This document shows positions 38,201 through 50,400 of a stretch of DNA of 64,000 nt, piece by piece; positions within the stretch are counted from its first letter, which is position 1; each line of letters begins with the position of its first letter. The position numbers were made by a program, and so were the translations under genes. This stretch comes from Eleginops maclovinus (lineage: Eukaryota; Chordata; Actinopteri; Perciformes; Eleginopidae), in contig NC_086370.1 in NCBI RefSeq assembly GCF_036324505.1, forward strand, positions 2,743,953 to 2,807,952, written 5' to 3'. The notes below the pieces were generated by a model that did not search any database, was not told the origin of the DNA, and saw only the letters and a list, made by a program, of their open reading frames with translations.

Positions 38201-38800
38201 CAGTTTCTTGGGTTTTACTATTCAAAGGTTTTTATTTGAGTGAAATGAAATGGTTTTTTTTTATTGTATTCTATAATCTACTGACAATTTTTCTCTGTGT
38301 TGGAATTCAACGAACATCTAGAGATAAAGATTTTAGAAACATTTCGAGTGGTCTCTTAATTCTTTCCAGAGCTGTACATAAACCTGTATAAAAACATTGG
38401 TTGAGTGCTGGCAGCTTTTAGCGCGTGTCATAGTTTGTACTTGTAATCAATCTGTCAATTAAACTTCCTGCTCACATGTAGCAAGAACTGTTTACAGGAA
38501 GTTGTATGTTTCATTAATGGCAATAAATACTGCAAAGTGCAGCCAGATAGAAACATCATATGTAGTACGCCATAACTAGTTGTACTGGTAGAAGTCAGTG
38601 CTGTGGAAATGTACAGTGAACTGAATTTAAAATGTATTTACATGTCACTTAAACAACCCCCCCTCCATCCTCTTACTCTGCCTTTGGTTGGTACAAAATG
38701 TTTTGTCCTTCAGTTTCACAGAAGATAAAATGTTACATTGTACAGAGTAAATGTTTCAAAGAGTTGACAAATGCATGACTCGCCTACAGATACACAGTCT

Positions 38801-38867
<67 letters not shown>

Positions 38868-41800
38868 CTGACAATGCAAGACCCTCATGGCCACATTTAC
38901 ATCTTATTAAATCACGTGAGTGATTGAGTGAGCTCAATAGACATTTGCAGAAAAGGTTAGGAGCCCGGGAGCCACAGCCATACAACACCTCTCTGAGCCA
39001 AGCCATCATACCAGCATGCTTCAAAGCCACCACCATCATACCACTACCCAAGAAATCCCCAGCCTCAAAACTGAACGACTACCGGCCCATAGCACTCACT
39101 CCCATCATGATGAAGTGCTTTGAAAGGTTGGTCAAGGTCCATATAACATCCAATCTCCCCGCTACACTTGACCCATTCCAGTTTGCATACCGTCCCAATC
39201 GTTCCACGGATGATGCCATAGCAACAACACTCCACCTATGCCTGGCTCAGCTGGAAAATAAAAACAGTTTTGTGTGGATGCTGTTCATCGACTTCAGCTC
39301 CGCCTTCAACACAGTCATCCCCCAACACCTGGTAAATAAACTCGGCGCAATAGGCATCAACACCCCATTATGCAACTGGTTACTGGAGTTCCTTACCAAC
39401 AGACCACAAACAGTAAGAGTTGGCAAAAACTCCTCAGAGACCACCATCATGAACACCGGGGTCCCCCAGGGATGTGTGTTGAGCCCTGTGCTGTTCACTC
39501 TGATGACTCACGATTGTTGTGCCAGACACAATTCAAATCAAATCATCAAATTCGCAGATGACACAACAGTGATAGGCCTCATCAGCGACGATGACTCAGC
39601 CTACAGAGAGGAGGTACATCTACTCCTCAACTGGTGTGACATCAATAATCTTCAACTCTACGTCAACAAAACAAAAGAAATAACTGTGGACTTCAGGAAG
39701 AAATACACGCCACACACCCCACTCACCATCATGGTCCACCAACACCACCTACCTAGTCAAGAAGGCACAGCAAAGCCTCCACTTCCTTTGCCAGATGAGG
39801 AGAGCTGACCTGCCCCCTTCTGCCCTCACTACCTTTTACAGGGGTGCTATTGAGAGCCTCCTTACCAGCAGCCACTCAGTCTGGTACGGCAGCTGTCCTG
39901 TTGCTGACCAGAAGGCCCTACAAAGGGTGGTGAGGACAGCAGAGAAAATCACCAGATCAGCCCAACCATCCATCCAGGACCTGTACCCGTCTCGCTGCAT
40001 CAAGAGAGTCACCAACATCACCAAAGACCCCACCCATCCAGCACACAAACTGTTCACTCTTCTACCATCTGGCAAGCGCTACCGCAGCATGTGGTGCAAG
40101 ACTACCAGACTCAGCAATAGCTTTTTCCCACAGACCATCAGACCACTCAACTCATCCAGGAAAATTCCATGAACATGACAACTTTGGCACCCACAAAGAC
40201 CAACTGAATGTTAATTTTAATTAAAACTGTGCTGTACTTTGCTCTTCACATGCACTACATCCTACATAATTACAGACATACTTATCTCAATGCTGCTATT
40301 CTGCACTGTCTGTGTATGTTGTGTTTAAATCTGTGTGTACTACCATGTTATATGTTGTGTGTCAACTTTTACTTGCACTTTTGGAGTATGGGGAAACGTA
40401 ATTTCAATCATCTTTGTAATTACTTGTAGTAATTGCATGGTCTGATCGACAATAAAGTTCATTCATTCTGGAGACCTTGGCATTATTGGAATGCTATGTT
40501 TCTTTAGTTTTTGTAGTGTAATCATAATTCTGGGTTTTGACTTTAGAAACTCTTAACTATACTCTGATATCATACACACAATTAGACTTTGTTTTGTATG
40601 ATATTAAGTTATAAGTTTGACTAACTAATGTCCCAGATTACGATTTGTGATCCATCATGAATGACTCGATGCTGTCTGAACTGTCCTCATGCTCTTCCCC
40701 CCCCCGTGTGTGCAGTGTATTCTCTCTCAGCCCAAGTTCTGGGCTGTAGAGGTGACCGCTCTCTGCCTCCGGACCAAACTGGAGAGAGGCCGCTCCCGCT
40801 GTGTGGAGAGAGCCATGATGCAAACCCAGGTGAGGATTGTGGGATATGTATTTATTGCGATTGTTTGCTTTATTATTTAATAATACTATTGTTTAATAGT
40901 TGTAGAATTTGTTTTAATGAAGAGTGTGTGCTTCTTGTTTCATCACATCTCATCGCTATATAGGCTTATTAACAAATAGCAGTTTCAGAAGTTCACATTG
41001 CTTTCCTCTTCCAGGCGATAGCAGACCACTTTGAAGACCGAAGTTGTCCTGGGACTGAGCGACTGAAGGCCTTCTACTTCTGCCAAGCCCCCCCCAGATG
41101 GGTTGTCCAGGTAGCACACACTTTTCTTCTCAAACACATTGTAAATGTAAAAGTTTTATTTTTAAATCAACAACCAGTGAATTAATTTCTCTTTGAATCT
41201 GGAGTCCTCAAATGGTGCGTCAGCTGAGATAAATGAGAGCTAACATGCACGGTATGACTATAAACATGCTGAGGTAGTACTGAATTTTCTGGAATTTTAG
41301 TAACATGAGTGTTTGCATCAAATTCTTTGGCAACAATTATCCAGAAATGTTTCTTAAGAAAAAATATCAATCCATTTCATTAATATTTGAGCCTGGACCA
41401 AAGCAGTGTGCGTCACAGAATAACAACCAGTGCCTTCCCTCAAGCACTTGCACCACTAACAATAAAGGAAAGGTAGAGGATTACTTCCAGAAATAAGCAA
41501 CTGTTTGTTTCACTATCCAACACTTTGGAGCAACGGCCTCCTCACAGATGATACTGATGATAATATAGTGTTAATACTTTGTGTAGTATCTGGGCCCCTC
41601 TTCAAAAGCATAGCTCAGCAGGATGTTCCATTTCACAGATCTCCATTATGTTATGTGGCTATAATGAATTGTATTGAAAAAATAAATAAATAGTCAAATG
41701 TTTTTTAAATGTTGTTACAATGAGCTTGGCCTGAATTAAGTTTATGAGGATATAGAAAGCCATGATTGTGCAAGAGCTATCACGGGCTGGATTTCCACAC

Positions 41801-44436
41801 TTTGTAAGTTTACACAATCTGTATGAGCACAAGGTGAGGATGTGCTGGATGAGTTCACTAGACAGGGAGTAGGCTTACAGGTGTGATACCGATGTATGAT
41901 CAGAAAGTGCTTTTTGGTGAACACACCAAGTTTATCCATGTTTACTTTCTGCAGTAAATAGCATCAAATTCTGATGATCATTATGACTATGGTGATATAT
42001 GGGAGTCTCAACAAAAAAGTACTTAAACAATGCTATGCTAACTTTTGGCCTTAGAAGAAGCAGCTCATAATAGATGGAAAATCTGTCCTCTCTTATTCAT
42101 TAGATTTTGTAACTTGAGCTCTGGAAATGCAATAAAAAAGAGAAATCCAAAGCTTCATACTCCTGCTGAGAGTAATTTCGATTTCTAAACTTTGATTGGA
42201 CAATCACTGTTGGGTTAGTGACAGTCTCAGTCTGACTTTGCTTCAGTTAGACAATGGACAGCTTCAGATTATATTGTTATCTTAACATTGCTCTGTGCGC
42301 ACAAGGTGACAACTCTGAAGCCGAAAGGAAAAATGGGATGGATGAAGTTCTCAGAGGAGCTGTAGAAAACCGCACTACTGATATTTCCTGACAGATCTGC
42401 TGAACCTCAAAACATCATATTGTCTCGAATAACAAACATTAGGCTCTTAACACAGCCCAGGAAGCAGAGTGAAACTAAAAGAGGACAAAAGGCAGTAATG
42501 GAAAGATGTACCTTGTCAGAGAGATTGAAGGTGGAGGATAGAGGAGAGATCAGGTGGGGATGAGACATCACCCAGGCGGCGTGTAATAACTGATAACAGC
42601 AATAAAGATGGAATTGAACAGTCCCTTTTGCCGCCTGAGGACTTGAAGGCGGATTGAGGCGGAAGATTGCAGCAGGTGCTGTGTAACCATGGCCTGTAGC
42701 GGAGCACTGAAGGACTGTTTGTGGCTGGGACACAGTGTGTTTGTGTTATGTTATCATGAAATACTGTTTATTACTTCCTTTATTTGAACGCATTCTGCAT
42801 TTTTATACTTCATCTTTGCAAAATTTAGTTGTAAACACACAACATGTAGTGAGGTATATGTGACATCACTTCTGACCAGGCAGCTTTACTTTATAGTTGA
42901 ATTATATACAACTTTCAATTTTTCATAAAGTATCTCTTTTTAATTTAAGAAACTAGTGATGTGTTACCGTGGACGACCAGGTTGGTTGGCCTTTCAGTCT
43001 ACGGCTTTGATCAAAATGCCATATCTCTGTCTAATACTGAGTGGATTGTCCAAACAAAGTATCCTGCTGATTCTGGTGATACCCTGAATGTTGACATTTT
43101 AGTGAAATACCTCAATAACTATTGGATGTATTTCTATTCAATTTGGTACAGACATTCACATCCCCCTCAGGGTGAGTTGTAATACATTTGGGGATCAGTT
43201 ACCACGTTTACATGCACACACATTTTTCACTATTATTCCTGTATGGCAATTTTCATAAATTGATATTGGTCAGGTGAGCAGCAAATAACCTTTCTATAAT
43301 TCCATTTCAATCTAGCATGTTCTAATTTGGACATGTGATATAAACATATCTTATGTGTGTGTTAGGAGCGTTCTTTGGACATATATATAGGTTTATATAC
43401 ACTGCCCGGCCCAAAAAAAAAGGTCACGAGCCTGTGGTGGCAGTGCTATGATCTGAGGTTGCTGCAGTTGGTCTGGTCTAGGTTCAGCAACGTGCCCAAA
43501 GAATGAGGTCAGCTGACTCCCTGAATATACTGAAGGACCAGGTTAGTCCATCAATGGATTTTTCTTCCCTGATGGCACGGGCGTGTTCCAAGATGACAAT
43601 GCCAGGATCCATCGGGCTCAATTGTGAAAGAGTGCTTCAGGGAGCATGAGACATCATTTTCACACATGGATTGGCCCCCACAGAGTCCAGACCTGAACCT
43701 GATAGAGAATCTTTGGGATGTGCTGGAGAAGAATTTGATCAGTGGTCCAAATCTCCCGTCATCAAAACAAGATCATCAAAACAAGACAGAAATAAATATT
43801 GTGACATTGCAGAAGCTTGTGGAAACGATGCCACAGCGAATGCGTGCAGTAATCAAAGCTAAAGGCGGTCCAACGAATATTAGAGTGTGACCTTTTTTTT
43901 GGCCAGGCAGTGTACTTGCTGCATGGAAATGTATTCAGTGGTTTGACCAGATATGTCTACTTTTGTTTTTGTTGTCCTCGGGTCTGGTTGGTGTTTAGTG
44001 CTGGCGAACAACTCTTAGAATTCTAAAATGCCATAACCAACAGGGTGAACAGGTTAAAACATATATATAAAGCTCCGGAAAAAATGAAGAGACCACTTCA
44101 AATGTTTCTTAAATCTTTATCTCTACATGTATGGCTGCCATTCCAGTGTCTGTTGAATTCCAACACCGAGAAATGTTGTCAGGAGTTTATAGAATACAAT
44201 AAAAAAAAAATATTGAACTCAAAGACATACCTAATTAAGTGGTCTCTTCTTTTTTTCCAGTCTGTATATATTTGATATTTTTTGTTCACGTTTGACACGT
44301 TTGCTCTCCACAGAAACAGCTGGGCAGCCTGCTCACAGACCTCGGCTGCACCAGCTCTGCTCTGATCATCTACCAAACACTGGAGCTCTGGGAGGACGTA
44401 GTCATCTGCTACGAGAGGCTGGGCCAACATGGAAAG

Positions 44437-44494
<58 letters not shown>

Positions 44495-47400
44495 CAACAC
44501 AACACATACAGACAAACGTAAAGCTCCAGATACATGTTGCATTTCCAACATGTTCAAAACACAGCCTGCCACATCTCATGTCACAAGCCATCTTGGAAGT
44601 GGCTGAACATAAACGGTGGCTGCCTAGCTAATGGTGCTAATAGTGCTAAAAATGGCAACAGTGCTATCTGTTGACTTGAGGGGGCGGGTGAGACCTTTCT
44701 GATTAATGGAGTTATCAGCAGTCACCACAGTGTGAGCGACAGAGCAGCAGTGATAGCCAGCCTGTGGAATTAGGTTTGATCCTTTTCAGTTTTACACTTT
44801 TTGGTGCTTAACTATGATCTCCACTGGATGTTGCTGAGCCATGTTCCAGCTGTACAGTGGCTGCGTCATGTCTCATCAAAAAGGGTCTGCTGGAGGCATT
44901 TCACAGGACTTATTTGGCCAACAAATGTTGTGATGACAACTGTTTATGGCCAAAGCAGGTCTTCTCATTGTATGGAGTTATTAGAAACCCTACATAAAAA
45001 TAAATAATCATAAGTTGTTTGCAGTTAAGCGCGTTCTATTTGACTGCAGCCCCAACTGCACTTAGTGACGCACCCTGAACTGAAACCCAGCTGACACTCC
45101 GATCATTAGCTAACTACTGGACTGAGATGTCCACAGATCGTATTTAAAACATAAGCCAGTAAGTGAAAACATTATGCTGGATAACAATGCCATTAGCAAC
45201 TGAAGAGAAACAAAGAATTGTCTTCCCTCTCAAATGGTTTCAGTGATGTCTCTAAGAGGTGGGTTTGTAAATGTAGTATTTCAGCCAGAACGTGACAGTG
45301 TGGTTAATGATCTTACAGTGGTAACAGAAGCTCGATGCATCGTCTTTAATTGTAGAAATGTGTATCTTTCCAGAGTTGTAAAGTTCAGATAGCTCTGGGG
45401 GTTTCCAATCTGCAGGTGTGATAGGCTCCTGGCCCCGTGACAGCCTCTGACAGGAGAGTAAATCTCAGTTCTCAGTGAGGCCTCAGGGGCCCTCAGCCAT
45501 TTAGTGGTTTTTGCAAAACCTCACAGTCTAAATCATGTCCCAGAGAGGTGAGAATGTGTTTATTATTCCAGCCTCACACTCCTGATAGCCTCATCCAAGA
45601 GCAGTCTCACGCATGTAGTGGCATGGTGAGGTGCAACGGGTGCAACCGTCCACAGATTATGTGCCAGTCACTTTACATAACAATGTAACATAATCCTAAC
45701 TTTAATTAATTTCCCTGTCAAACTTGTCCCAAATCCAGTCTTCCATTACTGACTTTGTAGGGTTTGTTCTTTCTGTACTAAAAACCCAGAACCTTTTGTA
45801 TTTTGTCACTGCTGCATCAACTACACTGCCTCACACGTCTTAACATCTCTACTAATATATTAGTGTTTCTTTGCTGTTGTCTTTCACTCTACAACAACTC
45901 ATTAATTTCCTCCTCCACTCTGACCCCCCCTCTCCTTCCTTCTCTTGCTCAGGCTGAAGAGATTGTTCGCCGTGAGTTGGAGAAGAAGGAGACGCCCAGC
46001 CTGTACTGCCTGCTGGGAGACATCCTGAGGGACCACCAGTACTACGACCGTGCGTGGGAGCTGTCCGCTCACCGCAGTGCCAGAGCCATGCGCTCCAAAG
46101 CCCTGCTGCACCTGCGCACCAAAGACTTCCAGCAGTGTGTGGACTGCTTCGAAAAGTCTGTCAAGATCAACCCCATGCAGGTACAGGCAGAGAAATCACA
46201 TCTTAATAAAAACATCAAATTTGTTGAAGCTATCAATGTAAGTAACAATTTCTATTTTGAAAAATAAATTATTAAGAAAAACTGATTTTAGATTTTTAGT
46301 TTGTTTTTTAATACTGAAAATCTCATAATCCAGATATGTTGAAATGTTGGCTTCCCTGTTTAAGTGTCCTGCGATTCACTGACTTAAAGGTCTCCTATTA
46401 TGTTATTTAAACAATATATTGTAGGGCCATATCTGTACAAAACGTGACTGTGAAGTGTTTTGCTCAAAATACCAAACAGATCCCCCATTGGAGCATGCCC
46501 CATCCACCTCTATTTCAGCCCTGTTCCTAAAGTGCTGATTCTGTGACTGTAGCTTTAAATTTGAGCTGAGCTGAAGCTGGCCACGCCCCTTTGGAGCGTC
46601 ATGATCTCTGTCTGAAGAGAGAAGTTTCTAACGGAGAAACTCAGCTGAACGCTGCCGTGATCAAACACCATATTATGTTCCAGACCACATCCAGCATTAT
46701 CTCTGAAACACTTCTCAGTGTTTACCACTAGAACAGAGACATTATATGTATTATATATACAACAACAACTCAAGTCCCTCCTGCAGACATCCTGCTGAAC
46801 ACACAAGCCAGCCACATTTCGGTTATGACATCATAACCGAGGCAAATCTGGATCAGCTCGTTTGTACCCCTGTTTTTACAGATGTGGGTAAAGAGCAAAA
46901 GAGAGAGGGTTGTATTTTCTGACATTTTGGAAAGTCTCTTTACACACCGGGGACATATTTATGTAGAAAAGACAGCAAAAAGTGCATTTTGCATAATAGT
47001 TGACCTTTACAGACTTTCTAGGTATAACTCGCAATTAGTTAAATTAATGGATTGTATCAACTGAGTAGTTTCTCAGAAAAACGACTTTTAAAATTAAAAA
47101 TATATATATTTTAAAAATATATAGACCCCTAAAGTAAAGAAATACCAACAATTTCCATTTCCTTGACTGTTCTTTGTGTAAAGTGCTAATCAGGAAGTGT
47201 TACTAAGCTACATTGTAGTTTACCTACCTACCTGCTGGTGACATTTTCATTGGCTTCATTCACACTTTTCAAGTATTTCATATCTTCAATAAATCCAGAT
47301 CCGTTTTATTCTTATCAAATAAAAGCATCCCTCATTACATCTCTTTTGGGTTTCCTTGACTAATGCAAGTCAGTGTTAGAGCTTCTCCAAAATAAGTGCA

Positions 47401-50400
47401 GAGGGTGGAGGTAATGCTCCTAAAGCTGCTTGGTGGCTAAAAAGTCAGAGAGAAGGATCTCAGAGTTACTCTAGCTGCTATTATCACAAGGATAGAGGAT
47501 TCATCTGCTATTTCCACAGAGCTGAGTCATTAGATTTCAATCCGTCTGGAATAATTGCGAGATTTTATTAATCTTTTTATTTAGCTAGTATCTTTTATGG
47601 AACATATGCATAGATCTAATACATGGATTAACTCGTAATGCTTTACCCCTTTTGTGACGATTGTGTGTGTGTGTGTGTGTGTGTGTGCAGCTCGGTGTGT
47701 GGTTTTCTCTGGGCTGTGCTTACATAGCCCTGCAGGGTTATGAGGGAGCTGCCAAGGCATTCAAGAGGTGTGTGACACTGGAGCCAGATGTAAGTACCTA
47801 CACACACGCTAAATGTTATTTAATAAATCATAAGTGAAAGAAGAGTGCGTAGACGAAACAGAACAAAACACATGTCATTTTTGACTTTCCTCCATCCCCT
47901 CTCTACAGAATCCAGAAGCATGGAACAACCTCTCTACAGCCTACATTCGCCTCCAGATGAAGTGAGTATGACCGTGCATAAAATGAGTTTTGTGTAAAAG
48001 GACTGTTGGACTCGACAGCAAAGCCACAGCAAACATTGAAATTGCTTGATTAGTTTTCAACAGTGGTGGGCCGTCAGGGCCAGCAAGGCCTTCTCTGCTG
48101 GCCTAAACATCATCAGAATATAAATTAAATTTTGATATATTTTTTCCACAAATACGTATTAAATTATTCCCCATAGTCTATTCTCTTCATTTTATAGCGT
48201 TCGTCTTGGCTGCGCTGCTTCCAGCCTCAGAACGAGATTTGGAGGGCTGGCCTTTATGTTAGAGCTTTTATCCAATCATATTTCAGCCATAATGTGTTGC
48301 TAGGGTCAAAGAAATCTGCCCTTAGGCCTTCAGAATCAACAGTGCGGGCGGCTGTAGCTTAAAGTGAACGCAAACAAAATTGTGGCGTTAACCAATCAGA
48401 TTTCGAGGTGGCGACAACGGGCCAGCTAGCAGGCGTACGCTAACGTTAGCACGTGCACATCTTCTGATTGGATACGCACTATTGAGAGGCAGAGCTAGGC
48501 AGTAGGCAGAGCCATACAGTCTATGGGCAAAGCTAGCAAACATAACTAGAACTTGAGCGAGCTAATTTGTGTAGTTTTCTACAAGCTATTTTTTTCAACC
48601 CACAATGGCTGAAGGAGGAGAAGAGATCAATTTGGTCGAAGATATAATAACAACGCCATTTTCAAAACGAACTTTTCAAGTAAAGCTACACATCTTGAAA
48701 AGGGAACGACCAACTCCAACGCTAGCGAGCCTAGCACAGCAGGGAAACTACGAGCGGTACCCCTGGCTCACAGCCTCCGAGAGGCACTGCAAATTGTACT
48801 GCCGGGAATGCCTGGTATTTGCAACTGATCGATTTGGTGTTTGGAGCCACACTAAATTTGCAAACTTGAGTTGTCTAACCAAGGCAGCAACGAGACACCA
48901 AAGCACGGCTGGGCACTTGGAAGCACTGGTGCTTTTGAAAACCTTTGGGGACACCCGAGTGGATCTACAGCTCAACGAACAAGTGCCCAGGGAAACGGAG
49001 CTCCACAACGAAAGGGTGAACAAAAATAGGGAATTATTGAAAGACTGATTGATTGTGTCCTGTTTTTGGGTAAACAGGAACTTTCATTTAGGGGACACGA
49101 TGAAAGCGCCGAGTCCAGAAACAGAGGAAACTACGTGGAGCTTCTTTCTTTTCTTGCTGAGAACAACACAGATTTGCATTACCACCTGCACACAAACAAC
49201 ATGTTTACTGGGACGTCAGGCAAAATACAAAACGACCTGATTTATGCTATTGCTGAAGTGATGGGAGAAGAGATCAAAATGAAGATTAAAAAAGCACCCT
49301 TTGTCGCTGTTATGGTGGACGAGACGTCAGATGTGGGTAATGTAGCACAGCTGGCACTTGTCCTGCGTTATGTGACGGACACAGGTGTCAAGGAGCGGTT
49401 TGTCAGATAATCTGATTAATTAAGTTAACTGTAAATGCTGATGTATTGATTATAAATGCTTCGGAAATATTAATATAACTCTGTTGTACTTGACTATGTT
49501 AAGGTGATGCAACGCCCGGTTATACTGCGTTTCTGTCTAAATGTATAGTTTCTAGAGCCATGGCGTCATAATGATGGTATTAAGAGGTGGAATAATTCAG
49601 GTAGGACTGTGTAGGACATCACTGAAGGCCTAGGTGTGAAATGCACGGCCCGCCACTGGTTTTCAAGATAAGTCGAGGTGGAACACAGTGTCAGGGAAAG
49701 TGACAGCAGAGAATAAAGTCTGTCCTTTTTATGTGCAAAATAAACATTTATTAAATGTACAACACATAAACATGATGACTTGAGCTACACATATAGAAAC
49801 AAGCTAATAACAAACACGTCAGATCAGTACAGAGAGGGATTTGATGCAACATTGTTAAATGGCATGTTGTTGCCGTGTTGGTTTGATTACAGATCACAAC
49901 GATTTAACAAATAAAAACTATGAAGGTGTCAAATCACTGCTATGTTCGATTTTAAACGGATTATCTTAATTTGAACCCTGTAAGGCTCTGGCAGCGCACA
50001 GACACAATTGTGTTTGTAGTTTCTTGTGCTCTGCTGTTTGGGGGTACAGAGGTATCTCATGAATCCTGAGCGTCTCCGAGTCTTTGTTCGCTCCAGACTC
50101 ATGAGCTTCCAGGCCTTAAATCTGAAATTGAAAAGCCAAGCGGTTAGCACTGCTGCTAATTCAGCAGATGCTCTTTCTAAATGTTGACGTGTTGGTGCGT
50201 CAGGCAGCAGCTTTGTATCCCATCAATTGTTGTTTTTACTGTTATGACTTTTGGTTCGAGTGTGTTATCCACTGCTACTGTAACTGTTTCCTCTTCCTGT
50301 CACTTTCATTGTAGAGAAAAAGCCTTCCGCACCCTGAAGGAAGCTCTGAAGTGTAACTTCGAGCAATGGCAGATCTGGGAGAATTTCATCATGGTGAGCA

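Larger units (their letters stand above)
33028..40715 (+). other. ttc27: ttc27 intron 9 (7.7 kb)
   Basis: Carries the TIR element at 33577-34132, hAT pieces (36100-37131), a MITE (38166-38374), an AC microsatellite (38803-38864) and a LINE relic (38890-40470). Nothing is recognised in 33028-33576, 34133-36091 and 37132-38163. Confidence 0.8.
41111..44313 (+). other. ttc27: ttc27 intron 11 (3.2 kb)
   Basis: Contains a repeat fragment (42965-43200), a deleted Tc1-like element (43400-43912) and MITE copy 2 (44070-44264). 41111-42960 shows no recognisable feature. Confidence 0.8.
46181..47690 (+). other. ttc27: ttc27 intron 13 (1.5 kb)
   Basis: Contains a MITE (about 46384-47010) and ends in a (TG)13 tract at the acceptor. 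Nothing is recognised in 47011-47640. Confidence 0.85.
47962..50314 (+). other. ttc27: ttc27 intron 15 (2.4 kb)
   Basis: Mostly occupied by the hAT element at 48061-49658. 49667-50314 shows nothing else. Confidence 0.85.

Noticed and set aside
42407..42733. 108-codon minus-strand frame in intron 11
   Set aside because: No motif, low-complexity composition; probably chance.
44179..44535. Val-Cys repeat protein on the minus strand over exon 12
   Set aside because: Translation of the AC microsatellite antisense to exon 12.
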